Assembly: GCF_000189635.1 (NCBI RefSeq)
Contig: NW_002476370.1
Coordinates: 62,001 to 126,000 of the forward strand
Reading direction: 5' to 3'
DNA from: Tetrahymena thermophila SB210
Taxonomy: Eukaryota > Ciliophora > Oligohymenophorea > Hymenostomatida > Tetrahymenidae
DNA length: 64,000 nucleotides
The notes beneath the pieces are model-generated. The model was not told the DNA's origin and ran no database searches. It saw only the letters and a program-made list of their open reading frames with translations. The position numbers were made by a program, and so were the translations under genes. Positions 12,169 through 24,976 of the stretch are shown piece by piece (position 1 is the first letter of the stretch; every line of letters begins with the position of its first letter).

Positions 12169-14142
12169 TCAAATATATAAATCCCAATATAAATACTTTA
12201 TTAAAGATAAATCTCCTAATGTTTCTTTTAATCCAAGATCTATTTAATCTTTAAAAATATGAATCTATAAAATTTATGTCACTTTTTCTTGGAGATACTT
12301 TTAGACAATTAAACAGCAACGAGATTTCTAATTGCTTTCATCAGAAGAAAAGGAATAACTTTCACCTTCTTCAGAATAGAAAGTATTTGAAGATGAGCAA
12401 CTATAATTTGCAATTTATTCTATATTTTATAAACTTCCAAATTATTAATTTGTTTAGTTTTATTATGGTGGTATTTAAAGAGTAATTAAATCTTGCATTG
12501 ATATGCTTTTGTTAATAAAATTCTAATTAAAAATATTTTTGAGTTTTTCAATAGAAATTTGATTTAATTGCAGTTATTTCTCATATTTTTTATAAATTTT
12601 TGAAATTGTAAATGGGTCAAAATAATTTGTAATAGAACCATCTACATCAAAAACCTCTAAAGTTGTTTTTTTAAATGACCTGGCTTAATACGAGCGAATT
12701 TTATCATCAGCAAAGCAATTGATCAAGTATGGTACGTTCATCAAGTCATCAAATATTTTCCTATATTGAGCTAATTCTAAATCGTCAAACGGAGTAATAT
12801 CATATTCTAAATAAAATTAATTCAGAAATTTACATTATTTAGCATTCTCCGTTAGAGTTTTAAGAGAGTTAAAATCTGTAAATAAATTAGAAACTATTTT
12901 GAGTCTTTCTAGATTCTATAGGTATTTTATTTAATCTAAAAACTTAAATGGCATTCTTTCTGCTTCATCTAAATTGTCTTCACTTTCAGCAAAACTTGCA
13001 GCTTCAAATTCATATAAAGACAAATCCAATTTTTTAATTGTTTCTTTATTATTCTATAGCAATAAAGCTAATAAATCATCTATTTATTTTAAATAAGCGT
13101 GAATTTCTTGCTCGAATACAAAAATTTCTAGCTTCTTAAATTCACACAAAGACTTAAATAATTTATACTAGTCTTCACTTTAAGTTGTCTCTACCATGAA
13201 CAACCTTAAATATTTTAATGAATTACAAATTGGTTTATCCTTTAATGCCATTTAAAAATCTACTTCTTAACTAAATTATTAAGGTTAAAAACCTAAATCA
13301 ATGCTTAATGATTCTAAAATATTTAATGAGCTAATTGCCAACCATATTTTTTAAAAAAAGGAGAGTTCATCATTGCATTATGGATGGTATTAAATACTTA
13401 AATGCTTTAAGTTTTACAGAAAAACTAAATTATCAGCTAAATCATCTATATTAGCTTGCGAAAAGCTGCATTTATCAAATTGAATTGCTAATTTATTAAA
13501 TGTTCCTACTTGCTGCAAATTCCCAAGAAACAAATCTTTAAAAAAGTTTTCTTGCAAAATTGAGAAAGAATTGAATTTAAGAACTAGCTCGCACAAGTTT
13601 TTCATGTTCCTTAATCCCATACAAATGCTTTTAGGAATTTATTCTTCATCATTATTATCTCCACAATCCCAAAAGAGCTATTTTAAAGAGGTAAAATTGC
13701 TAATGATTAACTAAATTTTCTATTTGAAGCTTCTCAAATACAAGCTTCTAATATTTTATTAAACTTGTCTAAACTAATCCCATTCTTCTTCGCTAGGAGA
13801 ATTGAAAATGATTCTTTCTATTTGTTCTTTATCTTTTTTTTCAAAGCTATTTTACAACTAAAATATTGCATTTATAATTTTATTTTTTGAAAGCATGAAC
13901 ATTTTAATAATATCAATCAAATATTTTTTAATTATATCAAACTAATGTACTTATTTCCTAATCAACAAATTATTGAATTTTTAATTAACATCAGAAACTT
14001 TTGAAGGATATTTTTGATAAAATACAACATAATTCACATATTTCTTACATTTTTTATTTTTTTCTTCTATATTAAAAACGACTCTTAGACTATTTGGAAT
14101 AAAATCTAAGATTTTTTGCTGGCTTTTTAACAAATTTAACAT
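12169..14142 (-). CDS. Leucine-rich protein, single exon, unknown function
   Basis: An uninterrupted 657-codon frame from ATG at 14142 to TGA at 12169. The middle (about residues 160-480) is rich in Leu/Ile/Phe with phrases such as LRNMKNLCELVLKF, IKKLDLSLYEFE and YLQNLERLKIVSN, spaced like irregular leucine-rich repeats. The C-terminal part is Gln/Asn- and Ser-rich. No signal peptide, membrane segment or enzymatic motif was recognised. Unlike the two other LRR genes in the window, it has no exon-per-repeat structure. It is the apparent parent of decayed 5' copies found in every spacer of the adjacent membrane-protein array. The start is supported by an upstream AT-rich non-coding stretch; the frame itself is very secure. 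Confidence 0.85.
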
Positions 14143-14816
14143 ATTTGTAAATTTTAAACAAAAAATAAATAAATGTAAATCTTTTTTCTTAAAAATATAA
14201 CTACTAAGTATAAAATTCTATTAAGATTTTTGCTTTAAATTAGTTAAAACTAATAATTAATCATTTGAAAATGTAATCATAATATTTGAAAATTGTTGTT
14301 ACTAAATTTATTTTAAAATAATATCAACTTTGGATTAAAAACAAAAAATATTCTATAAAGTAGATATTTTTTACTAATAGAATAAAGTAATATTTCGATA
14401 AAAAATAAAAGTTGACACATTTTGCTTATTTATTTTTGGTGTTATAGAATTAAAAATATCAAAACATGCTTAATGAAATATTCATATTATTTTTTACATA
14501 AGCTTTTTAAAATTTTTTGGTAGCAAAATATAATAAATTCAATTAAATTTTTTTTATGCAATAAACACATTCTTTGACTCTTTGCAATCTAATCTAAGAT
14601 TTATTATAGTTTAATTTATCACAAATTTAACATTTTTTAAAATACAGATTAAACTTTAAATAAAAATAAATTTTCCAGGATTTTAAACTGAAAATGAATC
14701 AATACAAATATTTTTGTTAATTAATAAATACTAAATATAAAAATCATATTAACATTTTTGGTTTCAATTAATGAAACTCATCTATAAATTTTTAAAACAT
14801 CATTTTAAAAATATTA
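14143..14816 (-). other. Spacer with a decayed copy of the leucine-rich gene's 5' end
   Basis: Directly upstream of the leucine-rich gene. 14560-14640 repeats its first ~25 codons and start region in degenerate form (compare ACAAATTTAACAT here and CAAATTTAACAT at 14131-14142). The following AT-rich block (TAATACAAATATTTTTG..., TAAATACTAAATATAAAAATC) is a diverged duplicate of 14160-14280. Confidence 0.55.
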
Positions 14817-15764
14817 TCATATCCTTAAATCAATCATTTCATCAAATGAATTTATATTGCTGATTTTTTTGTTTTTACTAATAATAACTCTGATATATTT
14901 TTCTAAACATCCAATTAATCCTATAAATAATACATTTGATGAGGATATAAGAGGACAAAAAGTAAATACTAAGAAAGCAAAATACTAAGAAAAAGGGGCA
15001 TTAAGCTTATTGAAAGATATGAGTGCGAATTGCTCTAAATCTCTAACATTTATTCTATTTTTAGAATTTAAGTAAGCTTAGTCTTTAGGTTGATCTTTTT
15101 CAATTTTGCTATTAAAAAAATGCACATAACAATTTTTAGTCTTAACTAAATCTTAATAATTTGTATCAAGTGGAAGACACATCCAACTAGGTAGTTTAAC
15201 TTAACTAAATTTATATGGAAGAGAGCATGCTCCTTAATTGCATTGCTTTTCCTCATAATACAAAAACGTTAGTGGGTTATGTTATTGAATTGATGTTGAA
15301 CTATAATCATTAGACTCTGAAGATAAGCAACCATAACCTAAAAATTTTTGATCATCCATCGAAAAATCAATATATAGAATTGAATATTTTTCACTGGATT
15401 AATATGGAAATTCTTAAAAATATGTAGAAAACTTACCTATAACTGAACATTCTTAGATTTCTTAAAATTGATACTTTAATGTTTAATTAAATATCCCTAA
15501 AAAAATTCCTATAAATAAAGCTAAGCTGATTATAAAAAAACAAATATTAAGAAATAGAAACTTTTTAAAGCTATCTTCATGAGAATACCAAAAGAAGAAA
15601 TATTAAATCAATTATAAGAAAGCTATAATTGGTAAGCAGTAAATCATTTCTAGCACAGGATAGCCATTCAAGTAAAAGATAGTAATTAGTACTATATATA
15701 GTGAAAGCATAATAATGGCATTGGCGGTAAATTTAATCATAAGTTTTTTTGCCAACAGAGTCAT
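14817..15764 (-). CDS. Tandem four-pass membrane protein, copy 1 (unrecognised family)
   Basis: An open frame of 315 codons plus TGA. Three hydrophobic segments at about residues 11-33, 36-58 and 69-92 are followed by a hydrophilic loop (94-258). A fourth hydrophobic segment (260-286) and a short charged tail complete it. The loop holds six cysteines, at residues 106, 146, 175, 180, 196 and 212, and an N-glycosylation sequon NQT at 93-95, so the loop is likely outside the cytoplasm or lumenal. There is no cleavable signal peptide. Motifs shared by all eight copies include GYGCLSS, WMCLP, KNCYV and SFNKLNAPFSQYF. I do not recognise the family; a surface or vesicle membrane role is only inferred. 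Confidence 0.85.
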
Positions 15765-16609
15765 TTTTTATATTTCTAAATTATTTTTTGTTTTTTTTCT
15801 ATCTTTTTTTAGATGATACTTTTTTAATTTAAAATTCTGTTTATTATGCTTTTCTATTTAAAATATAAGTTTTTTTTTATTTGTGAAAGAAAAATTAAAA
15901 AAAACTAAATATAATATAGAGCAACTTTTAATTAACCAAAACAAAATTAATTTATCTATTAGACACTGTTATTAATCTTTGTCTATTCAATCATACATAG
16001 ATTCTTTAATTTTTAATTAAAAATAATAATTTTTTTATATAATATGAATATCTTATACTTTCAGAGAATAAGTAGAATTAAAAATACAAAAATATGTTTA
16101 ATATAAATCTTATTAATATTCGTGTATGTAGCTTTGAAAAAGGCAGTACCTTAGGGTACTATATATATATATATATATAATTAATTTTTGAAAGCATCTG
16201 TTTATTAACAATATTCAAGCAAATATTTATTTCTTAGTCAATCAATTAATAAGTATTTAACTAAAATCAGTAAATTTTGAAGATATTTTGATAAAAAATA
16301 ACATAATTTATTCACATATTTGCTACATCTATTACTTTTTTTCTAAATTAAATATGAATCTTTAGCTTTTTGCAATTAAGTCTAAGATTTATTAGAATTG
16401 ACTTTCTAGCAAATTTAACTTTTTTTAAAAAGTAGATTAAATAATTTTAAACAAAAATAAATTATCCAGTATTTTAAACTGAAAATAAATTAATAAAAAT
16501 ATATTTCTTAAGTAACAAATAAATACTAAATATAAAACTGTATTAGCATTTTTAGTATAAATTATGAAACTTGTCATTAAATTTTTAATAAGTCTTTTTA
16601 AAAATAATA
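15765..16609. other. Spacer between membrane-protein copies 1 and 2
   Basis: The left part is the 5' flank of copy 1, with the TTTTTT-rich leader and an AATATAATATAGAG block ~145 bp before its ATG. 16118-16180 is a short dispersed element. 16200-16435 is a degenerate copy of the 5' end of the leucine-rich gene, with frame lost (TCAGTAAATTTTGAAGATATTTTGATAAAA and neighbours). Confidence 0.6.
16118..16180. repeat. Short dispersed repeat ending in a TA tract, copy A
   Basis: TTCGTGTATGTAGC, then TTGAAAAAGGCAGTACC, then TTAGGGTAC and an (AT)n tract. Nearly the same ~55 bp recurs at 28043-28096, 12 kb away. It contains a near-palindrome GTACCTTAGGGTAC. Origin unknown. Confidence 0.6.
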
Positions 16610-17557
16610 TCATACCCTTTATTCAATTATTTGATTAAATTAATTTATAGTATTGTATTTTTGATTTTTGTTAATAATAACTCTAATATATTTTTCTAAA
16701 CATCCACTTAGTCCTATAAATAATACATTTAATGAAGATATAAGAGGACAAAAAGTAAATACTAAGAAAGTAAAATACTAAGAAAAGGGGGCATTAAGCT
16801 TATTGAAAGATATGAGTGCGAATTGCTATAAATCTCTAACATTCATTCTACTTTTAGAATTTAAGTAAGCTTAATCTTTAGTTTGACCTTTTTCAATTCT
16901 ACTATTAAAAAAATGCACATAACAATTTTTAGTCTTAGCTAAATCCTCTTAATTTATATCAAACGGAAGACACATCCAGCTAGGTAGTTTAACTTAACTA
17001 AATTTATATGGTAGAGAGCATTATCCTTAATAACATTGCTATTCCCCATAATACAAAAATGCTAGTGGGTTATGTGTTTGAATTATTGTTTAACTAGTAA
17101 CTGTAGACTTTGAAGATAAACAACCGTAACCTAAAAATTTTTGACCATCCATCTAAAAATCAATATATAGAATTGAATAATTTTCACTAGATATTTTTGG
17201 ATATTCTTAAAAATATGTTGAAAACTTACCTATAACTGAACACTCTTAGACTTCTTAAAATTGATACTATAATGTTTAATTAAATATCCCTAAAAAAATG
17301 CCTAAAAATAAACCTAAGCTGATTATAAAACAACAAATATTAAGAGTTAGAAAAGGTGCTAAGCAATTTTAATGAGGATGCCAAAAGAGTAAATATTAAA
17401 TCAACTAAAAGAAAGCTATAATTGGTAAGCAGTAAATCATTTCTAGCACAGGATAGCCATTCAAGTAAAAGATAGTAATAAATAGTATATACAATTAAAG
17501 GATAATAATAGTGTTAGCAGTAAATTTAATGTTAATTTTTTTACCTAAAAGAGCCAT
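16610..17557 (-). CDS. Tandem four-pass membrane protein, copy 2
   Basis: An intact 315-aa frame from ATG at 17557 to TGA at 16610. Same plan as copy 1: three N-terminal hydrophobic segments, a loop with all six cysteines (the CxxxxC pair reads CYQGQC), and a fourth hydrophobic segment. The segment after GYGCLSS differs from copy 1 (KSTVTSQTIIQT). The tail ends EQRV. It groups with copies 1 and 3 by its C-terminal tail. Confidence 0.85.
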
Positions 17558-18833
17558 TTTTTCTTATATTTCTTTATAAATTTTTGTTTTTTTTACTTTT
17601 TTTAATTTAAAATTTGTTTATTATGTAAGTATTGCTGTTCTATTCCAAATTACAAGTTTTTTTTTCTTCAATTTTTGCGATAGAAAAATATAAAAAAACT
17701 CAATATTATAGATAGAACAATTTTCAATTAACCAGAACAAAATTTATCAAATGAACACTGTTATTATTAATCTTTTTTTATTCAATTATTCATACATTTT
17801 TTAATAATAGTTTTTTAATATAATATGCTTTTCTTTTACTTTCAGTACATATCTTAGAAGTAGAAATAAAATACAAAAATATGTTAACACCCAAAATTAA
17901 ATTTTGAAATCTATTTTTCTTGTTCTATTAATTAATGAGGATTGATAGTATCTAACATCCTCAAAATTTTATAAAAATATGAATCAACTATCAAATAGAA
18001 TATTTATACTTAATTTATCTATTTATATTAATAATTTTAAACTAAAGTATATTTTATTAAAACTAAAACCATCTTTATTAAGGATTTAAAGAGTTATTTA
18101 AAAAAATAATTTACAGGATTATACAAGAACTGAATTTAGGAACTAACTTACAAAAGTTTTTCATGATTCTCAATCCCAAAAAAGACTTTTTAGGTTTTGC
18201 TCTTCTATTTAGATTTTTTAAAAACGTAAAAATGCTAATCATTAACTAAATGTATTGTTTGAAACTTCTCATATACAAGATTCTAATATAATATTAAATT
18301 TATCTAAACTAATCCTATTTCTTCTTCATTATCACTAGAGACACTGAAAAATATTCTTTCAATTTGTTCTTTATCTATTTCTAAAAGCTATTTTGCAATT
18401 AAAAATATTGTTTATTTAATTGTATTTTTGAAAGCATTTACTTTTTAATAATACCAAGCAATTAGTTATTAATAAGTCAATAAATTAATAATTTTTTAAA
18501 TAATTAAATAAATTTTGAAGGATATTTTTGATAAAAAACAACTTAATTCATTCATATATTTACTACATTTATTGCTTTTTTTCTACATAAAACACGACTC
18601 TTTGATTTTTTACTATTAGTTCTAAGATTTTTACTTAGTTTTCTTTCTCACAAATTTAACATTTTTTAAAAAGCAGCTTAAACTTTAAACAAAAATAAAT
18701 TATCCTGTATTTTAAACTGAAAATAATCTTTTTCTTAATTAATAAATACTAAATGTAAAAATCATATAAACATTTTTGGTTTAAATTAATGAAACCCATC
18801 TATAAATTTTTAATATGTTTTTTATGGATATTA
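17558..18833. other. Spacer between copies 2 and 3 with a longer leucine-rich-gene remnant
   Basis: 18120-18670 matches the first ~600 bp of the leucine-rich gene in order, including the stretch encoding its LRNMKNL region (GTTTTTCATGATTCTCAATC). Substitutions and small indels break the frame. The left ~350 bp is the duplicated 5' flank of copy 2. Confidence 0.65.
18120..18670 (-). pseudogene. 5' fragment of the leucine-rich gene (remnant)
   Basis: Collinear with about 13530-14142 of the intact gene at 12169-14142. Recognisable blocks are GTTTTTCATGA, CAAGATTCTAATAT, CTATTTCTAAAAGCTATTTTGCAA and TTTTGAAGGATATTTTTGATAAAA. The reading frame is disrupted and there is no 3' half, so it is a truncated duplicate. 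Confidence 0.65.
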
Positions 18834-19781
18834 TCATACCCTGCCTTTAATCGTTCTTTTAAATTAGTTTATATTATTGAGCTTTTTATTTTTATAAGTA
18901 ATATCTTTGATATATTAATCTAAATATTCAATTAATCCTATAAATAATACGTTTAATGAGGATATAAGAGGACAAAAAGTAAATACTAAGAAAGCAAAAT
19001 ACTAAGAAAATGGGGCATTAAGCTTATTGAAAGATATGAGCGCGAATTGCTCTAAATCTCTAACATTTATTCTATTTTTAGAATTTAAGTAAGCTTAATC
19101 TTTAGGTTGACCTTTTTCAATACTACTATTAAAAAAATGCACATAACAATTTTTAGTCTGAACTAAATCCTCGTAATATGTATCGAATGGAAGACACATC
19201 CAGCTAGGTAATTTAACTTAACTAAATTTATATGGAATAGAGCATTATCCTTAAAAACATTGCTATTCCCCATAATACAAAAATGTTAGTGGATTATGTT
19301 ATTAATATGATGTTGGAGTAGTATCTTTAGACTCTGAAGACAAACAACCGTAACCTAAAAATTTTTGACCATCCATCTAAAAATCAATATATAGAATTGA
19401 GTATTTTTCACTAGATAAAGATGGAAACTCTTCAAAATTTATAGAAAACTTACCAATGACTGAACACTCTTAAATTTCTTAAAAATGATACTTTAATGTT
19501 TTATTAAATATCCCTAAAAAAATGCCTAAAAATAAGCATAAGCTGATAAAAAAAAAACAAATATTAAGGATTAGAAAAGGTTTTAAGCAATTTTTATGTG
19601 AATTCCAAAAGAGGAGATATTAAACCAACTATAAGAAAGCTATAATTGGTAAGCAGTAAATCATTTCTAGCACAGGATAACCATTCAAGTAAAAGATAGT
19701 AATAATTAATGTATATAATTAAAGCACAATAAGAGTGTTGGCAGTAAATTTAATCTTAAATTTTTTGCCTAAAAGAGCCAT
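18834..19781 (-). CDS. Tandem four-pass membrane protein, copy 3
   Basis: An intact 315-aa frame from ATG at 19781 to TGA at 18834. It has all six loop cysteines (CFQGQC for the close pair) and the same four hydrophobic segments. The variable segment after GYGCLSS reads ESKDTTPTSYQQ. The C-terminal tail (KGRV) is like copies 1 and 2 rather than 4-8. Confidence 0.85.
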
Positions 19782-20521
19782 TTTTTCTTATATTTCTATA
19801 TAATTTTTTGTTTTTTAGTTTTTTTTTTAATAATTTTTTAGATGATACTTTTTTTAATTTAAAATTTGTTTATTATGTAAGTCTCGTTTTTCTTTTTAAA
19901 TTACAAATTTTTTTTTTAAACTTATTGCTATAGAAAAATATTAAAAAATTCAAATATAATAGGATAATTAGAATGCGAACCCAGATGAATAGTAGCCAAT
20001 TTTGTTGAATTAAAAAGTTTAAAATTATTCTTTCTTTCTTTCTATTTATTCTTTGTATTTTTTCAATACTATTTTGTAACTAAAAATATTGTATCTATAA
20101 TTGTATTTCTGTTAGCTTGAAATTTTTAATCATATCAAGCTAATAGTTATTTGATAGTCAATATAAGTTTTTTATAAAAATCAGAAAATTTTGAAGGATA
20201 TTTTTGACAAAAAAAAAACATAATTAATTCATAATTTTTATTACATTTATTGCTTTTTTTTCTAAATTAATCTTTAGCTTTTTGCTTTTAATTCTAGGAT
20301 TTATTTTCGTTTGATTTTCTCACCAATTTAACATTTTTTTTATAAGATGATTAAAATTTAAGTAAAAATAAATTATCCAGTATTTTAAACTGAAAATAAA
20401 TTAATACAAATATTTTGTTAAGCAATAAATACTAAATATAAAAATCATATTAACATTTATGGTTTAAATTAGTAAAACTTTTTCGTTAAAAATTTTGTAA
20501 TAATTCATTTTAAAAATATTA
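19782..20521. other. Spacer between copies 3 and 4
   Basis: Duplicated 5' flank of copy 3, then 20020-20340, a degenerate fragment of the leucine-rich gene's 5' end (TTTTGAAGGATATTTTTGACAAAA; CACCAATTTAACAT). A less AT-rich patch at 19965-20000 (AGAATGCGAACCCAGATG) is unexplained. Confidence 0.5.
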
Positions 20522-21472
20522 TCATGCAATTTCCATGACTTCTATTTCATTAAATTAAAATATATTTGTGTATTTTTTATTATTTTTCGTAATAGATTTG
20601 ATATATTTTTCTATATATCCAATTAATCCTATAAATAATACATTTGTTGAGGATATAAGAGGACAAAAAGTAAATACTAAGAAAGCAAAATACTAAGAAA
20701 AAGGGGCATTAAGCTTATTGAAAGATATGAGTGCGAATTGCTCTAAATCTCTAACATTTATTCTATTTTTAGAATTTAAGTAAGCTTAGTCTTTAGGTTG
20801 ATCTTTTTCTATTCTGCTATTAAAGAAATGCACATAACAATTTTTAGTCTGAACTAAATCCTCATAATTAGTATCAAATGGAAGACACATCCAGCTAGGC
20901 AGTTTAACTTAGCTAAATTAATATGGAAGAGAGCATGCTCCTTAAGAACATTGCTATTCCCCATAATACAAAAATGTTAGTGGATTATGTGTTTGAATTG
21001 TTGCTGAAATAGTATCTTTAGTCTCTGAAGACAAACAACCATAACCTAAAAATTTTTGATCATCCATCTAAAAATCAATATATAGAATTGAGTATTTTTC
21101 ACTAGATAAATGTGGAAATTCTTAAAAATCTGTAGAAAACTTTCCTATGACTGAACACTCTTAGATTTCTTAAAATTGATACTTTAATGTTTAATTAAAT
21201 ATCCCTAAAAAAAGACCTAAAAATAAACCTAAGCTGATTACAAAACAACAAATATTAAGAGTTAGAAAAGGTGTTAAGCAATTTTCGTAAGGACACCAAA
21301 AGAGGAGATATTAAATCAACTATAAGAAAGCTATAATTGGTAAGCAGTATATCATTTCTAGCACAGGATAGTCATTCAAGTAAAAGATAGTAATAAATAC
21401 TATATATAATTAAAGCACAAAAATAGTATTAGCAGTAAATTTAATCTAAAGTTTTTTACGTAACAGAGTCAT
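20522..21472 (-). CDS. Tandem four-pass membrane protein, copy 4
   Basis: An intact 316-aa frame from ATG at 21472 to TGA at 20522. The loop between hydrophobic segments 2 and 3 now reads WCPYENC, adding two cysteines also present in copies 5-8. The six cysteines of the large loop are kept (CSQGAC). The tail contains NEIEVMEIA, founding the 4-8 subgroup. Confidence 0.85.
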
Positions 21473-22199
21473 ATTTTCTTATATTTCTTTTAATTTTTTG
21501 TTATTTTTTACTTTTTTTAGTTGATACTTTTTTTAATTTAAAATTTGTTTTTTTTTGTAAGTCTTGTTTTACTATTTTAAATTTTAAGTTTTTTTTTAAC
21601 TTTTTGTGATAGAAAGATATAAAAAAACTCAATATAATAGATAGAACAATTTATAATTCATAATAATATAAGTTGTGAAATAAATACATAAATAATCAAT
21701 CATTTTTGATTCAATCTTTCATACATTCTTTAATTTTTGATTAAAAGTAATAATTTTTTTATATAATTTGAATATCATTTACTTTCAGAACATTATAATT
21801 TTTGGAAATATAATAAAATCTGATGAATTTATTTCTCTTCGATGAATTCGATGAAATAGAATTAAAAATACAAAAATATGTTTTATATATACTTTTTACA
21901 TAAGTTTTTTCAAACTATTTTTGTAATAATAAAATAAAAAACTAATTATTATAATAAAACAATTAACTGAATCAGAACAAATGCCATTTAATAATTTTTT
22001 GTCATCCCCATTTAATCATTTTTAGATTTTTAAATTAAGCAAATATAAATTATCCAGTATTTTAAACTGAGAATGAATTAATATAAATCTTTTTCTTAAG
22101 CAATGAATACTAAATATAAAAATCATATTAACATTTTTTATTTAAATTAATGAAACTAGATCATATTTAAATTTTTATTAGGTCATTTTAAAAATATTA
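21473..22199. other. Spacer between copies 4 and 5
   Basis: Duplicated 5' flank of copy 4 (conserved TATAATAGATAGAACAATTT block near 21635). It is followed by a truncated stretch in which the coding part of the leucine-rich remnant is almost gone, leaving only the upstream AT-rich block (from about 22040). Confidence 0.5.
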
Positions 22200-23150
22200 T
22201 CATGCTATTGGCATGACTTCTACATGATTATATTAATTTAAATAGGTGGATGTTTTATCTTTATTAGTAATAGATTTGATATATTATTCTATATATCCAA
22301 TTAATGTTATAAATAATACATTTGTTGATGATATAAGAGGACAAAAAGTAAATACTAAGAAAGCAAAATACTAAGAAAAAGGGGCATTAAGCTTATTGAA
22401 AGATATAAGTGCGAATTGCTCTAAATCTCTAACATTTATTCTATTTTTAGAATTTAAGTAAGCTTAGTTTTTAGGTTGACCTTTTTCTATTCTACTATTA
22501 TAAAAATGCACATAACAATTTTTAGTCTTAACCAAATCCTCGTAATTAGTATCGAATGGTAGACACATCCAGCTAGGTAGTTTAACTTAGCTAAATTAAT
22601 ATGGAAGAGAGTATGCTCCTTAATAGTATTGCTTTTCCCCATAATACAAAAATGTCAGAGGGTTATGCTATTGAATTATTGCTATAGTAGTACTTTAAGA
22701 CTCTGAAGACAAACAACCGTAGCCTAAAAATTTTTGACCATTCATCTAAAAATCAATATTTAGAATTGCGTATTTTTCACTTGAAAAAGGTGGAAATTCA
22801 TCAAGATATGTTGAAAACTTACCTATGACTGAACACTCTTAGATTTCTTCAAATTGATACTATAATGTTTAATTAAATATCCCTAAAAAAATGCCTAAAA
22901 ATAAACCTAAGCTGATTACAAAACAAAGAATATTAATAGTTAAAAAAGTAGTTAAGCAATTTTCTTCAGGACACCAAAAGAGGCAATATTAAATCAACTA
23001 AAAGAAAGCTATAATTGGTAAACAATAAAACATTTCTAGCACAGGATAGTCATTCAAGTAAAAGATAGTAATAAATATTATGTATAATTAAAGCACAAAA
23101 ATAATGTTAGCAGTAAATTTAATCTCAAATTTTGTGTTTAACAGAGCCAT
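22200..23150 (-). CDS. Tandem four-pass membrane protein, copy 5 (lacks the close cysteine pair)
   Basis: An intact 316-aa frame from ATG at 23150 to TGA at 22200. All other family features are present, but the CxxxxC pair is changed at both positions to tyrosine (YYQGAY where the others have CxQGxC). The other four large-loop cysteines are unchanged. The frame and motifs GYGCLSS, WMCLP and KNCYV are kept, so this is a variant copy rather than an obvious pseudogene. Confidence 0.85.
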
Positions 23151-24034
23151 TTTTTATATTTCTAAATAATATTTTGTTTTGTTTTTTTGCTTTTTTTAGT
23201 TGATACTTTTTTTAAATTAAAGTTTGTTTTTTTTTGTAAGTCAAATTTTTCTATTTTCAATTATATATTTTTTATTTTAAAACATTTAGTGATAGAAAGA
23301 TATAAAAAAACTCAATATAATAGATGAAAAACTTTTAATCCATCTATCAGAATATATTAATTTATCAAATAAAACACCATTATTATTAATTATCTTTGAT
23401 TCAATCACTCATAAATTCTTTAATTTTTTATTAAAAATAATAATTTTTTCATATAATACGAATATCTTTTACTTTTAAAACATAATAATTTTGTTATAAT
23501 TTTTGGAAATTTAATAAAAATAAATAATATTATAAAAATTTCATTTAATAATAATTAAAATAAATCAATAATTATTATATTGTTATTTTATCAGATTTAA
23601 TAAACAAGTAGTAAAGATAATTTATCAGTTTTTAATAATATAAAGTAAATAGTTATTTGCTAGTCAATATAAGTTTTTAATTAACATCAGAAAATTTTGA
23701 AGGATATTTTTGATAAAAAACAACATAAGTCATTCATAATATTTCCTACATTAGTTGCTTTTTTTCTACAATAAACGTTATTTTTTTACTTTTTACAATT
23801 AATTATAAGATTTATTTTAGTTGGATTTTCTCAAAAATTTAATACTTTTTAAAAATCAACTTAAACTTTAAGCAAAAAGAAATTATCAAGAATTTCAAAG
23901 TAAAAATAAATTAATACAAATCTTTTTCTTATGTAATGTATACTACTAAATATACAAATCATATTAACATTTTTGGCTTAAATTAATGAAACATGCTCAT
24001 GTATTATTTTTAATAAGTTATTTTAAAAATATTA
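23151..24034. other. Spacer between copies 5 and 6
   Basis: 5' flank of copy 5, then an AT-rich stretch and, at 23640-23860, a decayed leucine-rich-gene fragment (TTTTGAAGGATATTTTTGATAAAA followed by TCAAAAATTTAATAC). No open gene. Confidence 0.55.
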
Positions 24035-24976
24035 TCATGGCATTGGCATGACTTCTATTTCATTAATATATGCTTATTATTTATTATGATTAGTAATAGA
24101 TTTAATATATTTTTCTAAATATCCAATTAATCCTACAAATAATACATTCGTTGAGGATATAAAAGGACAAAAAGTAAATACTAAAAAAGTAAAGTACTAA
24201 GAAAAAGGGACATTAAGCTTATTGAAAGATATGAATGCGAATTGTTCTAAATTTCTAACATTTATTCTACTTTTAGAATTTAAGTAAGCTTAGTCTTAGG
24301 TTTAACCTTTTTCAATTCTACTATTATAAAAATGCACATAACAATTTTTGGTCTTTATTAAATCCTCGTAATTAGTATTGAATGGAAGACACATCCAACT
24401 AGGTAGCTTAACTTAACTAAATTTATATGGAGCAGAGCATTATCCTTAATCACAATGGGTTTCCCCATAATGCATAAATGCTAGTGGGTTATGTGATTTA
24501 ATTGATGTTGTACTAGTGCCTTAAGACTCTGAAGACAAACAACCGTAACCTAAAAATTTTTGACCATCCATCTAAAAGTCAATATATAGAATTGAGTATT
24601 TTTCACTTGAAGAATTTGGAATTTCTTCAAAATATGTTGAAAACTTTCCTATGACCGAACACCCTTAGATTTCTTAAAATTGGTACTTTAATGTTTAATT
24701 AAATATCCCTAAAAAAATACCTAAAAATAAACCTAAGCTGATTACAAAAGAACATATATTAAGAGTTAAGAAAATTGCTAAGCAATTTTCATTAGGACAC
24801 CAAAAGAGGATATATTAAATCAACTATAAGAAAGCTATAATTGGTAAGCAGTAAATCATTTCTAGCACAGGATAGTTATTCAAGTAAAAGATAGTAATAA
24901 ATATTATATATAACTAGAGCACAAAAATAATGTTAGGAGTAAATTTAATCTCAAATTTTTTGCTTAACATAGTCAT
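24035..24976 (-). CDS. Tandem four-pass membrane protein, copy 6
   Basis: An intact 313-aa frame from ATG at 24976 to TGA at 24035. The close cysteine pair is CDQGQC; six large-loop cysteines are kept. The variable segment after GYGCLSS reads ESQGTSTTSIKS. The tail ends VMPMP. Confidence 0.85.

Noticed and set aside
19965..20000. tRNA or 5S-like fragment (AGAATGCGAACCCAGATG)
   Set aside because: No stem pairing or internal promoter box could be built around it.
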